From Arthrobacter sp. StoSoilB5 (GTDB lineage Bacteria; Actinomycetota; Actinomycetes; Actinomycetales; Micrococcaceae), in NCBI RefSeq assembly GCF_019977235.1, contig NZ_AP024646.1, positions 4,092,001 through 4,156,000 of the forward strand: a stretch of 64,000 nucleotides of DNA, given 5' to 3'. The notes below the pieces were generated by a model that was not told where the DNA came from, ran no database searches, and worked only from the letters and a program-made list of their open reading frames with translations. The translations under genes were made by a program, and so were the position numbers. Positions 25,715 to 34,160 of this stretch are shown piece after piece. Position 1 is the first letter of the stretch; every line of letters starts with the position of its first letter.

Positions 25715-27127
25715 TTAGATGACGTAACGCTCGTCTTCGTGATCGCCCGGGTGGTCCTTGACCAGGCCCGCGGCAAGGGTGTTGCCGTCGATGGGGTCGA
25801 TCACCAGGAAAGCGCCCGTACGGCGGTGGTGCAGGTAGTTCTCCAGCGGCAACGCGGCAGCCAGGCGCAGCTGGGCGTGGCCGATGTCGTTGAGCTCCAG
25901 GCTTGAAGCCGGCTCCACGTTGAACGTAGCGAGATCAAGCTTGCCGGTGACATTCCGGACCAAGGCCTGGACCGTGCGCGTACCGTGCTTCACCAGGACT
26001 TTCTGGCCTTCACGCAGCGGCTTGGGCGAGAGCCAGCACAGCGACGCGTACAGATCGGCAGTGCTTTCGCGGACCGTGCCGGCAGCAGCGATCGTGTCGC
26101 CACGGGCGATGTCGATCTCGTCGGCCAGACGGACGGCAACGGACTGCGGAGCAGCCGCTTCCTGAAGTTCCTTACCGGCGAAGTCGATGCCAATGACCCG
26201 AGTGATTCGCGGTTCGTGGCCAGGGCTCAGGACAGTCACTTCGTCGCCGACCTTGACGGAACCCTCGGTGATCTGGCCAGCGTAGGCGCGGTAATCGCGG
26301 TATGCCTCCACGTCCAAGCCACCAGCCACAGCATCAGGCGCCAAGGCACCCTGCGGACGGATGACCAGCTGCACGGGGAAGCGGAAGCTCTCCAGTTCGG
26401 CCTCAAGCTCGTCGGCTGCCGGGAGCGTTTCGAGGACCTCCAGCAGAGCGGGACCGCTGTACCAGGGGGTGCGGTCCGAGCGGTCCACGACGTTGTCGCC
26501 GTCGAGCGCTGAAACCGGCACCACCAGCAGGTCAGCCACGCCATCGGACCCAAGTCCCAGCTCGCGGGCAACCTTCTGCACGTCCGCCTCGATGTCGCGG
26601 AAGACCTGCTCGCTGAAGTCAACGAGGTCGATCTTGTTCACGGCAACAATCACGTGGGCCACGCGAAGCAGCTGCAGCACGGACAGGTGCCGGCGGGTCT
26701 GCTCAAGGACACCCTTGCGGGCGTCAATGAGTACGACGACGGCATCCGCAGTGGACGCGCCGGTCACCGTGTTCTTGGTGTACTGAACGTGGCCGGGGCA
26801 GTCCGCCAGGATGAAGCTGCGGCGGTCCGTGGCGAAGTAGCGGTAAGCGACGTCGATGGTGATGCCCTGCTCCCGCTCGGCACGCAGGCCGTCGGTCAGG
26901 AGGGCGAGGTCGATCCCACCCTTGTCCCCGCCGAAGCCGCGGTCCGCAGAGGTACGGGCAACAGCGTCGAGCGTGTCAGCAAGAATTGCCTTCGAGTCGT
27001 GAAGGAGGCGGCCCACCAAAGTGGACTTGCCGTCATCAACCGATCCGGCAGTAGCGAAGCGGAAGAGAGTAGACGGGAGCTGCGCGGACTCAAGGCCGCC
27101 GTCAAGGAATACGGTATCGGTGCTCAT
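25715..27127 (-). CDS. cysN: Sulfate adenylyltransferase, GTPase large subunit
   Basis: 470 residues. With CysD it forms adenosine 5'-phosphosulfate from sulfate and ATP, using GTP hydrolysis. GTPase motifs are intact: G1 GSVDDGKSTLVG, G3 DCPGHVQY, G4 VNKIDLV. The EF-Tu-like beta-barrel domains II and III follow (about 235-440). There is no C-terminal APS kinase domain, in keeping with the direct APS reductase route shown by cysH. The start ATG follows the cysD stop as TAAATG, so translation is coupled. Last gene of sir-cysH-cysD-cysN. Confidence 0.95.
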   Translation of the reverse strand: MSTDTVFLDGGLESAQLPSTLFRFATAGSVDDGKSTLVGRLLHDSKAILADTLDAVARTSADRGFGGDKGGIDLALLTDGLRAEREQGITIDVAYRYFATDRRSFILADCPGHVQYTKNTVTGASTADAVVVLIDARKGVLEQTRRHLSVLQLLRVAHVIVAVNKIDLVDFSEQVFRDIEADVQKVARELGLGSDGVADLLVVPVSALDGDNVVDRSDRTPWYSGPALLEVLETLPAADELEAELESFRFPVQLVIRPQGALAPDAVAGGLDVEAYRDYRAYAGQITEGSVKVGDEVTVLSPGHEPRITRVIGIDFAGKELQEAAAPQSVAVRLADEIDIARGDTIAAAGTVRESTADLYASLCWLSPKPLREGQKVLVKHGTRTVQALVRNVTGKLDLATFNVEPASSLELNDIGHAQLRLAAALPLENYLHHRRTGAFLVIDPIDGNTLAAGLVKDHPGDHEDERYVI

Positions 27128-28135
27128 TTAGAAGTAGCCGTCCTTCTTGCGGTCTTCCATGGCTGCCTCGGAGATGCGGTCATCTGCTCGGGTGGCGCCA
27201 CGTTCGGTCAGGGTGGAGGCAGCGACTTCAACTACGACGTCGGCCACGGTGCGTGCGTCGGATTCGACGGCACCGGTGCAGGACATGTCGCCAACTGTGC
27301 GGTAGCGAACCAGCTTGGTGATGACTTCCTCGTGCGGCAACGGTTCGGAAACCTCGCCCACTGCACGCCACATGCCGTCGCGGGCGAAGACCTCGCGCTC
27401 GTGGGCGTAGTACAGGCTGGGGAGCTCGATGTTCTCGCGCTCGATGTACCGCCAGATGTCCAGCTCGGTCCAGTTGCTGATGGGGAATGCACGGACGTGC
27501 TGGCCCACCGTGTGGCGGCCGTTGTACAGGTTCCACAGCTCGGGGCGCTGGTTGCGCGGGTCCCACTGGCCGAACTCGTCACGGAGGCTCAGGATGCGCT
27601 CCTTGGCGCGGGCCTTGTCCTCGTCGCGACGGCCGCCGCCGAACACAGCGTCGAACTTGTTGCGCTGGATGGCATCCAACAGCGGGACTGTCTGCAGCGG
27701 GTTGCGGGTGCCATCGGCACGCTCGGCCAATTCGCCGCGGTCAATGAACTCCTGGACCGAACCAACAACCAGCTTCAGGCCAAGTCGCTCAACCGTGCGG
27801 TCACGGAAATCGATGACCTCCGGGAAGTTGTGGCCGGTGTCCACGTGCAGGACCGGGAAAGGAACCTTGCCGGGCCAGAAAGCCTTGGTGGCCAGGTGCA
27901 GCATGACCACGGAGTCCTTGCCGCCGGAGAACAGCAGCGCAGGCTTCTCGAACTCAGCAACAACCTCGCGGATGATATGGATTGCTTCGGACTCGAGGGT
28001 GTCCAGTGAGCTCAACCGCTCAGCTGAAGGGCCGCCGTGCCCGCTTCGCGATGCCCGCCACGCCGCGGCGGCCCCTTCAGCTTCGCTCTGCAACTGGTTC
28101 AACTCGAGGTCCTCGCTGGTTGTTTGGGTGCTCAT
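27128..28135 (-). CDS. cysD: Sulfate adenylyltransferase small subunit
   Basis: 335 residues, ATP pyrophosphatase of the PAPS reductase-like superfamily. The PP-loop SGGKDSVVMLHLATKAF (about residue 70) binds ATP; the HVDTGHNFPEVIDFRD, GGRRDEDKARAKERILSLRD and FPISNWTELDIWRYI segments are typical of CysD. Start chosen at 28135, where ATGA overlaps the cysH stop; an in-frame ATG at 28150 would add five residues. The N-terminal 45 residues are longer than in E. coli CysD and of low complexity (EGAAAAWRASRSGHGGPSAERL). Confidence 0.94.
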   Translation of the reverse strand: MSTQTTSEDLELNQLQSEAEGAAAAWRASRSGHGGPSAERLSSLDTLESEAIHIIREVVAEFEKPALLFSGGKDSVVMLHLATKAFWPGKVPFPVLHVDTGHNFPEVIDFRDRTVERLGLKLVVGSVQEFIDRGELAERADGTRNPLQTVPLLDAIQRNKFDAVFGGGRRDEDKARAKERILSLRDEFGQWDPRNQRPELWNLYNGRHTVGQHVRAFPISNWTELDIWRYIERENIELPSLYYAHEREVFARDGMWRAVGEVSEPLPHEEVITKLVRYRTVGDMSCTGAVESDARTVADVVVEVAASTLTERGATRADDRISEAAMEDRKKDGYF

Positions 28136-28845
28136 GTGTGTAGTCCGCATTCTGTCTTGTCGGATCCAGCCCAGCGGCCGGCACGGGGATCTTCACCCGG
28201 GGCCACTTTGCGGGTGCAGGGCTGGCAGCCGATGGACGGGTAGCCCTGGCTCAGGAGGGGGTTGACGGGAAGGATGTTGTCCTCGGAGTACTCGACCAGC
28301 TGGTCGAAAGTCCAGTCGACCATCGGGTTCACCTTGACCAGGCCGAAGCCCTCGTCCCAGGTGATCACCGGCGTATTGGTGCGGGTGGGGCCTTCGTCGC
28401 GTCGGACTCCGGTGAACCACACTTCGTAGCCAGCCAGCGAGCGGCGCAGCGGCTCCACCTTGCGCAGCGCGCAGCACTGGGCGGGGTCGCGGGCGAACAG
28501 GTCCTTGCCCAGCAGGCGGTCCTGCTGTTCCACCGTGTTCTCCGGAAGGACGTCCACCACGTTGACGCGCAGGTTCGCCGCGACTTCGTCGCGGGTCTCG
28601 TACGTTTCCTTGAAGTGGTAGCCGGTCTCCAGGAACAAAACGTCGACGCCGGGAAGCTGGTCCGCGACCAAAGCCGGCAGTACGGCGTCGGCCATGGAGC
28701 AGGCGACCGTCACTGCAGGCAGTTCGAAGTTCCGGGCCACCCAGGCGATGACATCGCGGGCGGGGGCATTCCAACCGAGCTCGGCAGCTCCGGCCTCGGC
28801 CAGAGCCTTGAGTTCTTCGTGGGAGCGCTTAGTAGCAACGGTCAC
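28132..28845 (-). CDS. cysH: Adenylylsulfate (APS) reductase, assimilatory
   Basis: 237 residues. It reduces APS to sulfite with thioredoxin. The two Cys pairs that bind a 4Fe-4S cluster in APS-type enzymes are present: CC in DPAQCCALRKVEP (about 121-126) and CxxC in IGCQPCTRKV (about 205-210). The catalytic Cys is in the C-terminal TECGLH. PAPS-only reductases lack these pairs, so APS is the likely substrate, which fits the absence of an APS kinase gene. The start ATG overlaps the sir stop as ATGA. Confidence 0.93.
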   Translation of the reverse strand: MTVATKRSHEELKALAEAGAAELGWNAPARDVIAWVARNFELPAVTVACSMADAVLPALVADQLPGVDVLFLETGYHFKETYETRDEVAANLRVNVVDVLPENTVEQQDRLLGKDLFARDPAQCCALRKVEPLRRSLAGYEVWFTGVRRDEGPTRTNTPVITWDEGFGLVKVNPMVDWTFDQLVEYSEDNILPVNPLLSQGYPSIGCQPCTRKVAPGEDPRAGRWAGSDKTECGLHT

Positions 28846-30584
28846 TGGAGGTCTCCTTCATCGGCGGAGTGTGCCCACTCTGCGAAAGTCTGGCCCTCGG
28901 CGCCAACAGCGACGAACTTACGGACCACACGCTCCACGTAATCGGGCAATTCTTCGACCGTGACCTTGAGGCCGCGGACGGTGCGTCCCAAACCGGCTTC
29001 CTCACGCTCGTTGTTAGCCAGCCCGCCGCCAAGGTGGACCTGGAAACCCGGGGTGGGGTCGCCGTCGGGCGTTGGCAGCATCATGCCCTTAAGGCCGATG
29101 TCCGCGGTCTGGATGCGGGCGCAGGAATTGGGGCAGCCGTTGATGTGGAGGGACAGTGCCTGCGGCAGCTGCTTGGTCTCCACGAGGTCAGCCAGGCGGC
29201 GTTCCAGCTCGGCGATCGCCGTGGCCGCGGTGACCTTGGTTTCCACGATGGCGAGCTTGCAGAACTCGATGCCCGTGCAGGCGATGGTGCCGCGGCGGAA
29301 CACGGACGGGCGGGCGGAAAGGCCCAGGGTGTCCAGTTCAGCGATGAGCGGCTCCACCTGCTCCTTGGCAACGTCCAAGATGACGAGCTTCTGGTGAGGA
29401 GTAGTGCGCAGGCGGTAGGTGCCGTGCTGTTCCAGCGTGTCGGCGAGCTTGACCAGCGCCTCTCCGGACGTGCGGCCCACAGTGGGGGTCACGCCGATGA
29501 AGAACTTGCCGTCCTTCTGCTCGTGGACACCGATGTGGTCTCCGGGAGCCGTGGGCTTGGGAGCGGCGGGGCCGTCCGGCAGCTTGAAGCCGAGGTATTC
29601 GTCTTCCAGGATCTGGCGGAACTTGGCCGGACCCCAGTCGTTCATGAGGAACTTCAGGCGGGCCTTGGTGCGCATGCGACGGTAGCCGTAGTCGCGGAAG
29701 ATGCTGGTGACGCCCAGCCATACTTCAGCGGCGACGTCGGCCGAGACGAACACACCGAGGCGCTCGGCAAGGCGCGGGTTGGTGGACAAACCGCCGCCAA
29801 CCCAGAGGTCGTAACCGGCACCGAGCTCGGGGTGGACAACACCCACCAGGGCGAAGTCGTTGATCTCGTGCACCACGTCCTGGGACGGGTGGCCCGTGAT
29901 GGCGGTCTTGTACTTACGAGGCAGGTTGGCCAGCTCCGGGTCGCCGATGAAACGCTCGGCGAGCTCGTGGATGAGCGGCGTGGGGTCGATGATCTCGTCC
30001 TTGGCGATGCCGGCGACCGGGGAGCCGAGGATGACGCGGGGAACGTCGCCGCAGGCCTCGGTGGTGGACAGGCCGATGGATTCGAGGCGGCGCCAGATTT
30101 CCGGCACGTCCTCCACGCGGATCCAGTGCAGCTGGATGTTCTGGCGGTCCGTGAGGTCGGCCGAGCCGCGGGCGAAGTCCACGGAGATCTGGCCGATGAC
30201 GCGCAGCTGCTCGGTGGTCAGCGCACCGCCATCGATGCGCACGCGCAGCATGAAGTACTTGTCTTCGAGCTCGTGCGGCTCAAGCGTGGCGGTCTTGCCG
30301 CCGTCGATCCCGGGCTTGCGCTGGGTGTAGAGGCCCCACCAGCGGAAACGGCCATGGAGGTCCGTACCGTCGATCGAGTCGAAGCCCTCTTTGGAGTAGA
30401 CAGACTCGATCCGCTCACGGACGTTCAGTCCGTTGTCTTCCTGCTTCCAGGTTTCGTTGGCGTTGAGTGGCGCAGTGCCATCAACCTTCCACTGACCGTG
30501 GGGCTTGGCGGCAGGGCGGGTGCGTGCTGGGCGCGAGGGGACTGCGGCGTCCGAGGGCGCACCGGCTACAGCTGTATCTGTCAT
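28842..30584 (-). CDS. sir: Ferredoxin-dependent sulfite (nitrite/sulfite) reductase
   Basis: 580 residues; reduces sulfite to sulfide with six electrons. The siroheme/4Fe-4S cysteines are present: Cys in IACTGIEFCKLA (CxxxxxC) and in INGCPNSCAR (CxxxC), about 445-492. Also typical are the substrate-binding arginines in the half-repeats QLHWIRVEDVPEIWRR and MRTKARLKFLMNDWG. The N-terminal 35 residues are proline/alanine rich. First gene of the cys operon. The ferredoxin type rather than the NADPH hemoprotein is inferred from length and from the absence of cysJ. Siroheme would come from the cysG at 11.3 kb and the chelatase just upstream. Confidence 0.92.
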   Translation of the reverse strand: MTDTAVAGAPSDAAVPSRPARTRPAAKPHGQWKVDGTAPLNANETWKQEDNGLNVRERIESVYSKEGFDSIDGTDLHGRFRWWGLYTQRKPGIDGGKTATLEPHELEDKYFMLRVRIDGGALTTEQLRVIGQISVDFARGSADLTDRQNIQLHWIRVEDVPEIWRRLESIGLSTTEACGDVPRVILGSPVAGIAKDEIIDPTPLIHELAERFIGDPELANLPRKYKTAITGHPSQDVVHEINDFALVGVVHPELGAGYDLWVGGGLSTNPRLAERLGVFVSADVAAEVWLGVTSIFRDYGYRRMRTKARLKFLMNDWGPAKFRQILEDEYLGFKLPDGPAAPKPTAPGDHIGVHEQKDGKFFIGVTPTVGRTSGEALVKLADTLEQHGTYRLRTTPHQKLVILDVAKEQVEPLIAELDTLGLSARPSVFRRGTIACTGIEFCKLAIVETKVTAATAIAELERRLADLVETKQLPQALSLHINGCPNSCARIQTADIGLKGMMLPTPDGDPTPGFQVHLGGGLANNEREEAGLGRTVRGLKVTVEELPDYVERVVRKFVAVGAEGQTFAEWAHSADEGDLQ

Positions 30585-30590
30585 ACGTCG

Positions 30591-30620
30591 ACTTTAGGTC
30601 TGGCCAGTTTTCGTCAGCAA
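30591..30620 (-). promoter_or_regulatory. Candidate promoter of the sir-cysHDN operon
   Basis: On the minus strand TTGCTG (30615-30620) and TAAAGT (30591-30596) are spaced 18 bp. The ATG of sir lies 6 bases after the -10, so a leaderless transcript is likely; no Shine-Dalgarno is seen. Confidence 0.45.
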
Positions 30621-30690
30621 AGGTCCGGAAACGCTAAGTCACCTAGGGAAACATTTCGTCACGAACACGCCAGCGGCCTTGTCCCGAGGG

Positions 30691-30704
30691 CCTGCATATG
30701 CAGG
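30691..30704. promoter_or_regulatory. 14-bp perfect palindrome upstream of the cys operon
   Basis: CCTGCATATGCAGG is a perfect dyad in the 153-bp gap between the chelatase gene and sir, about 70 bp upstream of the putative sir -35. It may be an operator for a sulfur regulator or end the chelatase transcript. TCCTTTTTGG follows on the plus strand, where no gene ends. Confidence 0.4.
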
Positions 30705-30737
30705 TCCTTTTTGGGGCTCCCGCTGCGCAAACAAAGG

Positions 30738-31442
30738 TTAGGACGCCCTTGCCAGCACTGCGTCGTAACGCTCCAGCGCTATCTCTGCGAGAACCGGCGA
30801 CGGCAACAGTGGAGCCGTAACAATATCCGCTCCGGCCTTGGCCAGTTGGTCGTGGAAGTAGCCGGTTGCCAGCAGGTACGAGGACACGAAGACCCTGCCT
30901 GTTCCACCGTCTTCGGCAAGTTCGGCACGCAAGGAGGCGACGCCGTCGGGCACTGTTGGCTTCGCGCTGGCACCGTAGGCGACCCGAACCTTGTTCGGCA
31001 GCAGCTCAGCGAGTTGCCGCGCCTGCTCCTCCGAGTCCACCGACCCGTCCGGAAGCGACGATCCGGCGGCAGCCAGCAGCACGCCGTCGTGCTCGGTCAG
31101 GCCAGCGGCGCGCAGCTGCGCGGCGAGCAGCTCAGCCAGTCGCGGATCCGGGCCCAGCGGCCTCGCGGCTACTACCTCCGGCCGGCTCTTGATGGCCTTG
31201 GGCACGTCCACCTTGATGTGGAAGCCTGTGCTGAGCAAAAGCGGTACAACGACGGCGGCAGTCCCCTCAGGCAGGCCCTCCACTACCCCGGACAACTCGG
31301 GTTCCTGCACGTCCACGTACGCCTCAAGGACCTGCAGACCCGGGCGGAGGGCCTCAATTTCGGCCATGACGTGGCGGATGGCGGCCTGGCCTTCGGCGTT
31401 GCGGGTTCCGTGGGCGCAGGCGATCAAAACGGGGCTGTTCAT
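30738..31442 (-). CDS. sirB: Sirohydrochlorin chelatase (CbiX/SirB family)
   Basis: 234 residues. Inserts iron (or cobalt) into sirohydrochlorin. The N-terminal LIACAHGTRNAEGQ carries the metal-binding His, and VVPLLLSTGFHIKVDVP carries the second His; a weaker second half (about 125-230) repeats the CbiX fold, as in two-domain members. Start set at the ATG before NSPVLIACAHG; an upstream in-frame start would add 52 residues that run into the divergent gene. Placed upstream of sir on the same strand, it suggests siroheme supply is tied to sulfite reduction. Confidence 0.88.
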   Translation of the reverse strand: MNSPVLIACAHGTRNAEGQAAIRHVMAEIEALRPGLQVLEAYVDVQEPELSGVVEGLPEGTAAVVVPLLLSTGFHIKVDVPKAIKSRPEVVAARPLGPDPRLAELLAAQLRAAGLTEHDGVLLAAAGSSLPDGSVDSEEQARQLAELLPNKVRVAYGASAKPTVPDGVASLRAELAEDGGTGRVFVSSYLLATGYFHDQLAKAGADIVTAPLLPSPVLAEIALERYDAVLARAS

Positions 31443-31505
31443 GGGAGCTAGCGTAACGTTGAGCCAGCACCTACTGAGAGTCGCAGGCAGAAAGAACCCG
31501 TCCAC

Positions 31506-32177
31506 TTGATTTCCATCGACATTGTCCTTCTGTGGCTTGACCTGGTCGGCGTGTTCTTCTTCGCGGTCTCGGGTTCGCTGCTGGCAGCCCGCAAACAATT
31601 CGACATCGTGGGTTCAGTTCTCCTCGCCTCCATTGTGTCGCTGGGTGGCGGCGCGATCCGCGACGTCGTCATCAACGCCGGACCTCCCGTGGCCTTCACA
31701 AACCCGGTCTACCTGGTTCCGCCACTGCTGGCTGCGCTGCTGGTCTACTTCCTCTTCTCCTCCGTGCAGCGCTTCACATCCCTACTAACACTGTTCGACG
31801 CCGGCGGGCTGGCACTGTTCTGCATCACCGGGACTTTGAAGGCGCTCACCGCGGGGATGAACCCCGTTGCTGCGATCCTGTTGGGCGTCACCACGGCAGT
31901 AGGCGGCGGACTGTTGCGCGACATCACCGCCAACGAGATTCCTACTCTTTTTGATGCCCGCGACATTTACGCCTTACCGGCTTTTGTGGGGGCCGGTTTG
32001 ACCACATTGCTCTGGCACCTTGGCCTGTTCAGCGGACTCACCGCATGCTTGGTAGCCGGCATTGTTTTTGCTTTCCGCGTCACAGCCTGGAGGCGGAGTT
32101 GGTACGTGCCGTTGGCCGTGCGTGGTTGGCAGCGCGGAGGCACCGGGGCGGGCGCAATTTCGGGTGCCCGCGATTAG
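31506..32177 (+). CDS. TRIC/UPF0126 family membrane protein (YicG-like)
   Basis: 223 residues, seven predicted membrane helices in two repeats. The repeat signatures are SVLLASIVSLGGGAIRDVVINAGPP (about 37-62) and ILLGVTTAVGGGLLRDITANEIP (about 118-140), each with the G-rich GGGxxRD motif of the family. Bacterial members form trimeric cation-selective channels by homology to TRIC; some are linked to glycine import. Start is TTG at 31506, divergent from the chelatase; an alternative start is not obvious. Function here unknown. Confidence 0.85.
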   Translation: MISIDIVLLWLDLVGVFFFAVSGSLLAARKQFDIVGSVLLASIVSLGGGAIRDVVINAGPPVAFTNPVYLVPPLLAALLVYFLFSSVQRFTSLLTLFDAGGLALFCITGTLKALTAGMNPVAAILLGVTTAVGGGLLRDITANEIPTLFDARDIYALPAFVGAGLTTLLWHLGLFSGLTACLVAGIVFAFRVTAWRRSWYVPLAVRGWQRGGTGAGAISGARD

Positions 32178-32190
32178 CTAGGATAAGAGC

Positions 32191-32613
32191 ATGACTGACA
32201 TGTTCCTCGAGAAGTTCCGCGCGCTGGTCCCAAAGTATCTCGAGGATGAATGGCAGGAAGAAGACGGCCTCACGCCCGACGAACTGGACGACGCCCTCGC
32301 TGACCACTCCTTCACCATCCCGCTTGCCCTGCGCGAGTTCTACCTCGCCCTCGGTGGCTGCGAGGACCTCATGGAGGCGTACCACTACTTCTGGGATCCC
32401 GAGGAACTCGAGGTAGATGACGAAGGCTTCCTCATGTTCCTGGAGGACGAAGAGGAACAATTCACCTGGGGATTCCGCATTGCCGATGTCAGCATCCCGG
32501 ACCCCATTGTGTGGCGCCGGAACAACGCCCGCGGCCAGTGGAAGAGCGAAGAAGGCACGTTCTCCGAGTTCGTCTTCGACATGTTCGAGTGGGCGTTCAA
32601 CGACGAAGACTAG
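32191..32613 (+). CDS. Small acidic protein, SMI1/KNR4 (SUKH)-like
   Basis: 140 residues, very acidic (many Asp/Glu), cytoplasmic. The pattern FTIPLALREFYLALGGCEDL (about 35-54), then LMFLEDEEEQFTWGF and IPDPIVWRR, matches the SUKH superfamily plan: helix-P-LxxFYxxxGG, then a beta sheet with an E-x-Q-x-W segment and DPxV. Many SUKH proteins are immunity proteins against nuclease toxins, but no toxin gene adjoins it. AGGA 8 bases before the ATG is a fair ribosome-binding site. It follows the TRIC-like gene by 13 bases, so they may share a transcript. Confidence 0.75.
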   Translation: MTDMFLEKFRALVPKYLEDEWQEEDGLTPDELDDALADHSFTIPLALREFYLALGGCEDLMEAYHYFWDPEELEVDDEGFLMFLEDEEEQFTWGFRIADVSIPDPIVWRRNNARGQWKSEEGTFSEFVFDMFEWAFNDED

Positions 32614-32680
32614 GTTTTGACTGGCGGCCCCTGCGCTCCCTTTTGGGTGGCGTGGGGGCTGTTTTGTTGCGGCTCCGCGC

Positions 32681-32772
32681 GGTCACGACCCACTTTCAAC
32701 TGGAAACCAGCCCGGACGCGCCGCACCAGCGGCGTGTCGCCCACTTTTGGTCCTCAAAGTAGGTCGTGACGG
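32681..32772. repeat. Dispersed imperfect palindrome, copy A
   Basis: About 92 bp with inverted ends: TCACGACCCACTTT on the left and AAAGTAGGTCGTGA on the right. The centre is GC-rich. Copies C and, more weakly, B share these ends within the next 1.5 kb. Looks like a REP or MITE-like element without coding capacity. Confidence 0.6.
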
Positions 32773-32787
32773 TACACGCGCGCTGAT

Positions 32788-33657
32788 TCACGACGGCGGT
32801 ACCCACCCGGGTGCGTAGCGCGCCGGTGCATACCGGCCGACTTCCCTGTTCAGAAGGACAGTCAACACCTCCTCAACCATTCGCTGGGGGTGATGCACCA
32901 CATCCACGTAGTAGTAGTGCAGCGTCAGCAGGCCTCCCCGGACACCGGCATTGTTCCGATACTGGTCTTTCCTTACCTGCTTGCCTTCCAAGTGGGTTCT
33001 GCCGTCGAGTTCAACAATCAGGCATTCATTGATCAAGCAATCCACCTCCCCTACGCCAGGCAATTCCACGTGCATCCGCACCCTGAGTCCGGCGCGGACA
33101 AAATGGGTATGGGCGAGTACCTCCAGGAGCGAATCTGCCCTGGGGAGCACCAAGTCAAGGATTGCCCGGAGTTTCCCGTTCCTGTTCCCCGGTAATTTGG
33201 ATCGAAGGAAGTCGGTTGTCAGCAAAGCTTGACTAACCGCACTCTGCACCAGCACCACCGCTTCAAGTTCGGGTCGGCACCTCAGTGCATGCAGCAAGAC
33301 ATCAGCCACCCCCGCCACAGGCAGATATGGGTGGACGGGATGCAAACAGTCACCGTGATGCACCACTCGGTGCCTGGGTCGCCCAGTTCCGCAGCTCAGA
33401 TGAAGTTGCTCGGGGACGCTCAGAGTCCAAAGACGGTAAAACCGGGCTGCCGAAATACAGGTCAGCCGACCGTTGGCCCGGAAGGCCGCCACGATCTCGA
33501 GGTCCGCATCCTTTGATACGTAAACGCCTCGGTGCAGCCGAAGTATTGTGCCATCGAGAACAGCGCGTTCCACGGCCCTTCTGGGAAAGCCTGCCCTCTC
33601 GAGTGCACCGGTGGTTGCGGCCCCATACCGACGACGAAGAAATTCATTGAAGTCCAT
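32788..33657 (-). CDS. AbiEi-like N-terminal domain with C-terminal DUF559/Vsr-like nuclease fold, unknown function
   Basis: 289 residues. The N-terminal part (about 1-75) looks like a winged helix of the AbiEi antitoxin type: TGALERAGFPRRAVERAVLDGTILRLHRGVYV. The C-terminal part (about 175-280) looks like the DUF559/very-short-patch-repair endonuclease fold: RMHVELPGVGEVDCLI, CLIVELDGRTHLEGKQVRKDQYRNN, with E-VD and the LDG core resembling a restriction-like active site. Such proteins are frequent and unexplained in Micrococcales. Toxin-antitoxin function is not shown; there is no AbiEii partner. It lies between two dispersed palindromic repeats. Confidence 0.75.
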   Translation of the reverse strand: MDFNEFLRRRYGAATTGALERAGFPRRAVERAVLDGTILRLHRGVYVSKDADLEIVAAFRANGRLTCISAARFYRLWTLSVPEQLHLSCGTGRPRHRVVHHGDCLHPVHPYLPVAGVADVLLHALRCRPELEAVVLVQSAVSQALLTTDFLRSKLPGNRNGKLRAILDLVLPRADSLLEVLAHTHFVRAGLRVRMHVELPGVGEVDCLINECLIVELDGRTHLEGKQVRKDQYRNNAGVRGGLLTLHYYYVDVVHHPQRMVEEVLTVLLNREVGRYAPARYAPGWVPPS

Positions 33658-33724
33658 CAGTCAACGCTGCAGCCGAGAGAAATGCCTTGGGGGCAGCATT
33701 CGGCTGTATGTGGATAACTCCGAC

Positions 33725-33826
33725 GTACGACCACGCCCCACTTTGGCGCCAAATGGCTACCGTCACACCTGGATCCCGGCGTGTCGGCCGGCACCACATT
33801 TCAGACTAGGTCGTGGAGGTACCAGC
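33725..33826. repeat. Dispersed imperfect palindrome, degenerate copy B
   Basis: Starts GTACGACCACGCCCCACTTT and ends near TAGGTCGTGGAGGTAC. Same end-motif order as copies A and C but with several changes and extra bases. Confidence 0.4.
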
Positions 33827-33876
33827 GAGTCTGTAAATAGCCGTGGCCCACATTAAATTTTCGTTGACTCAGAAAG

Positions 33877-33905
33877 TTGCATATATGACAGGTTTGTCAT
33901 AAGCT
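33877..33905 (+). promoter_or_regulatory. Operator-like dyad inside a promoter-like sequence
   Basis: TTGCAT (33877-33882) and TAAGCT (33900-33905) are 17 bp apart. The spacer is almost filled by a perfect dyad, TATGACA and TGTCATA around GGTT (33884-33901). The only start codon just after it, ATG at 33918, opens a frame of about 19 codons, so the gene it served may be lost. Confidence 0.4.
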
Positions 33906-34068
33906 ATTCACGGATCCACTAAATGCCTCCGGTGGGTCTGATGCGAACGGAGATTGTGGTCCCGGTTCGGTGCAACGTATGACTCGTAATGTTGCAGCGA
34001 GCCGGGGCCATTCCTTTTAAGCCAGCGCAAGATCCGCGGTAATCAAGTACGGGGCGAGCGACGTGTGC

Positions 34069-34160
34069 GGCCAGCAACCACTTTGAACGCACGACGCCGG
34101 CGACTCGCCGCAGTGCCTGGCGCGCCGCGGACCTTGCGCGCCCAAAGTGGGTCGTGACGG
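34069..34160. repeat. Dispersed imperfect palindrome, copy C
   Basis: Left end CAGCAACCACTTTGAAC, right end CCAAAGTGGGTCGTGACGG. The right end matches copy A in AAAGTRGGTCGTGACGG. Length about 92 bp. Confidence 0.6.

Noticed and set aside
26654..28009. 451-codon open frame on the plus strand
   Set aside because: Antisense to cysN and cysD, which are intact.
30691..30714. Plus-strand rho-independent terminator
   Set aside because: Hairpin plus T-run fits formally, but no plus-strand gene ends here; kept only as a palindrome of unknown role.
28869..31451. 860-codon open frame on the plus strand
   Set aside because: Antisense to sir and the chelatase gene; no recognisable domain.
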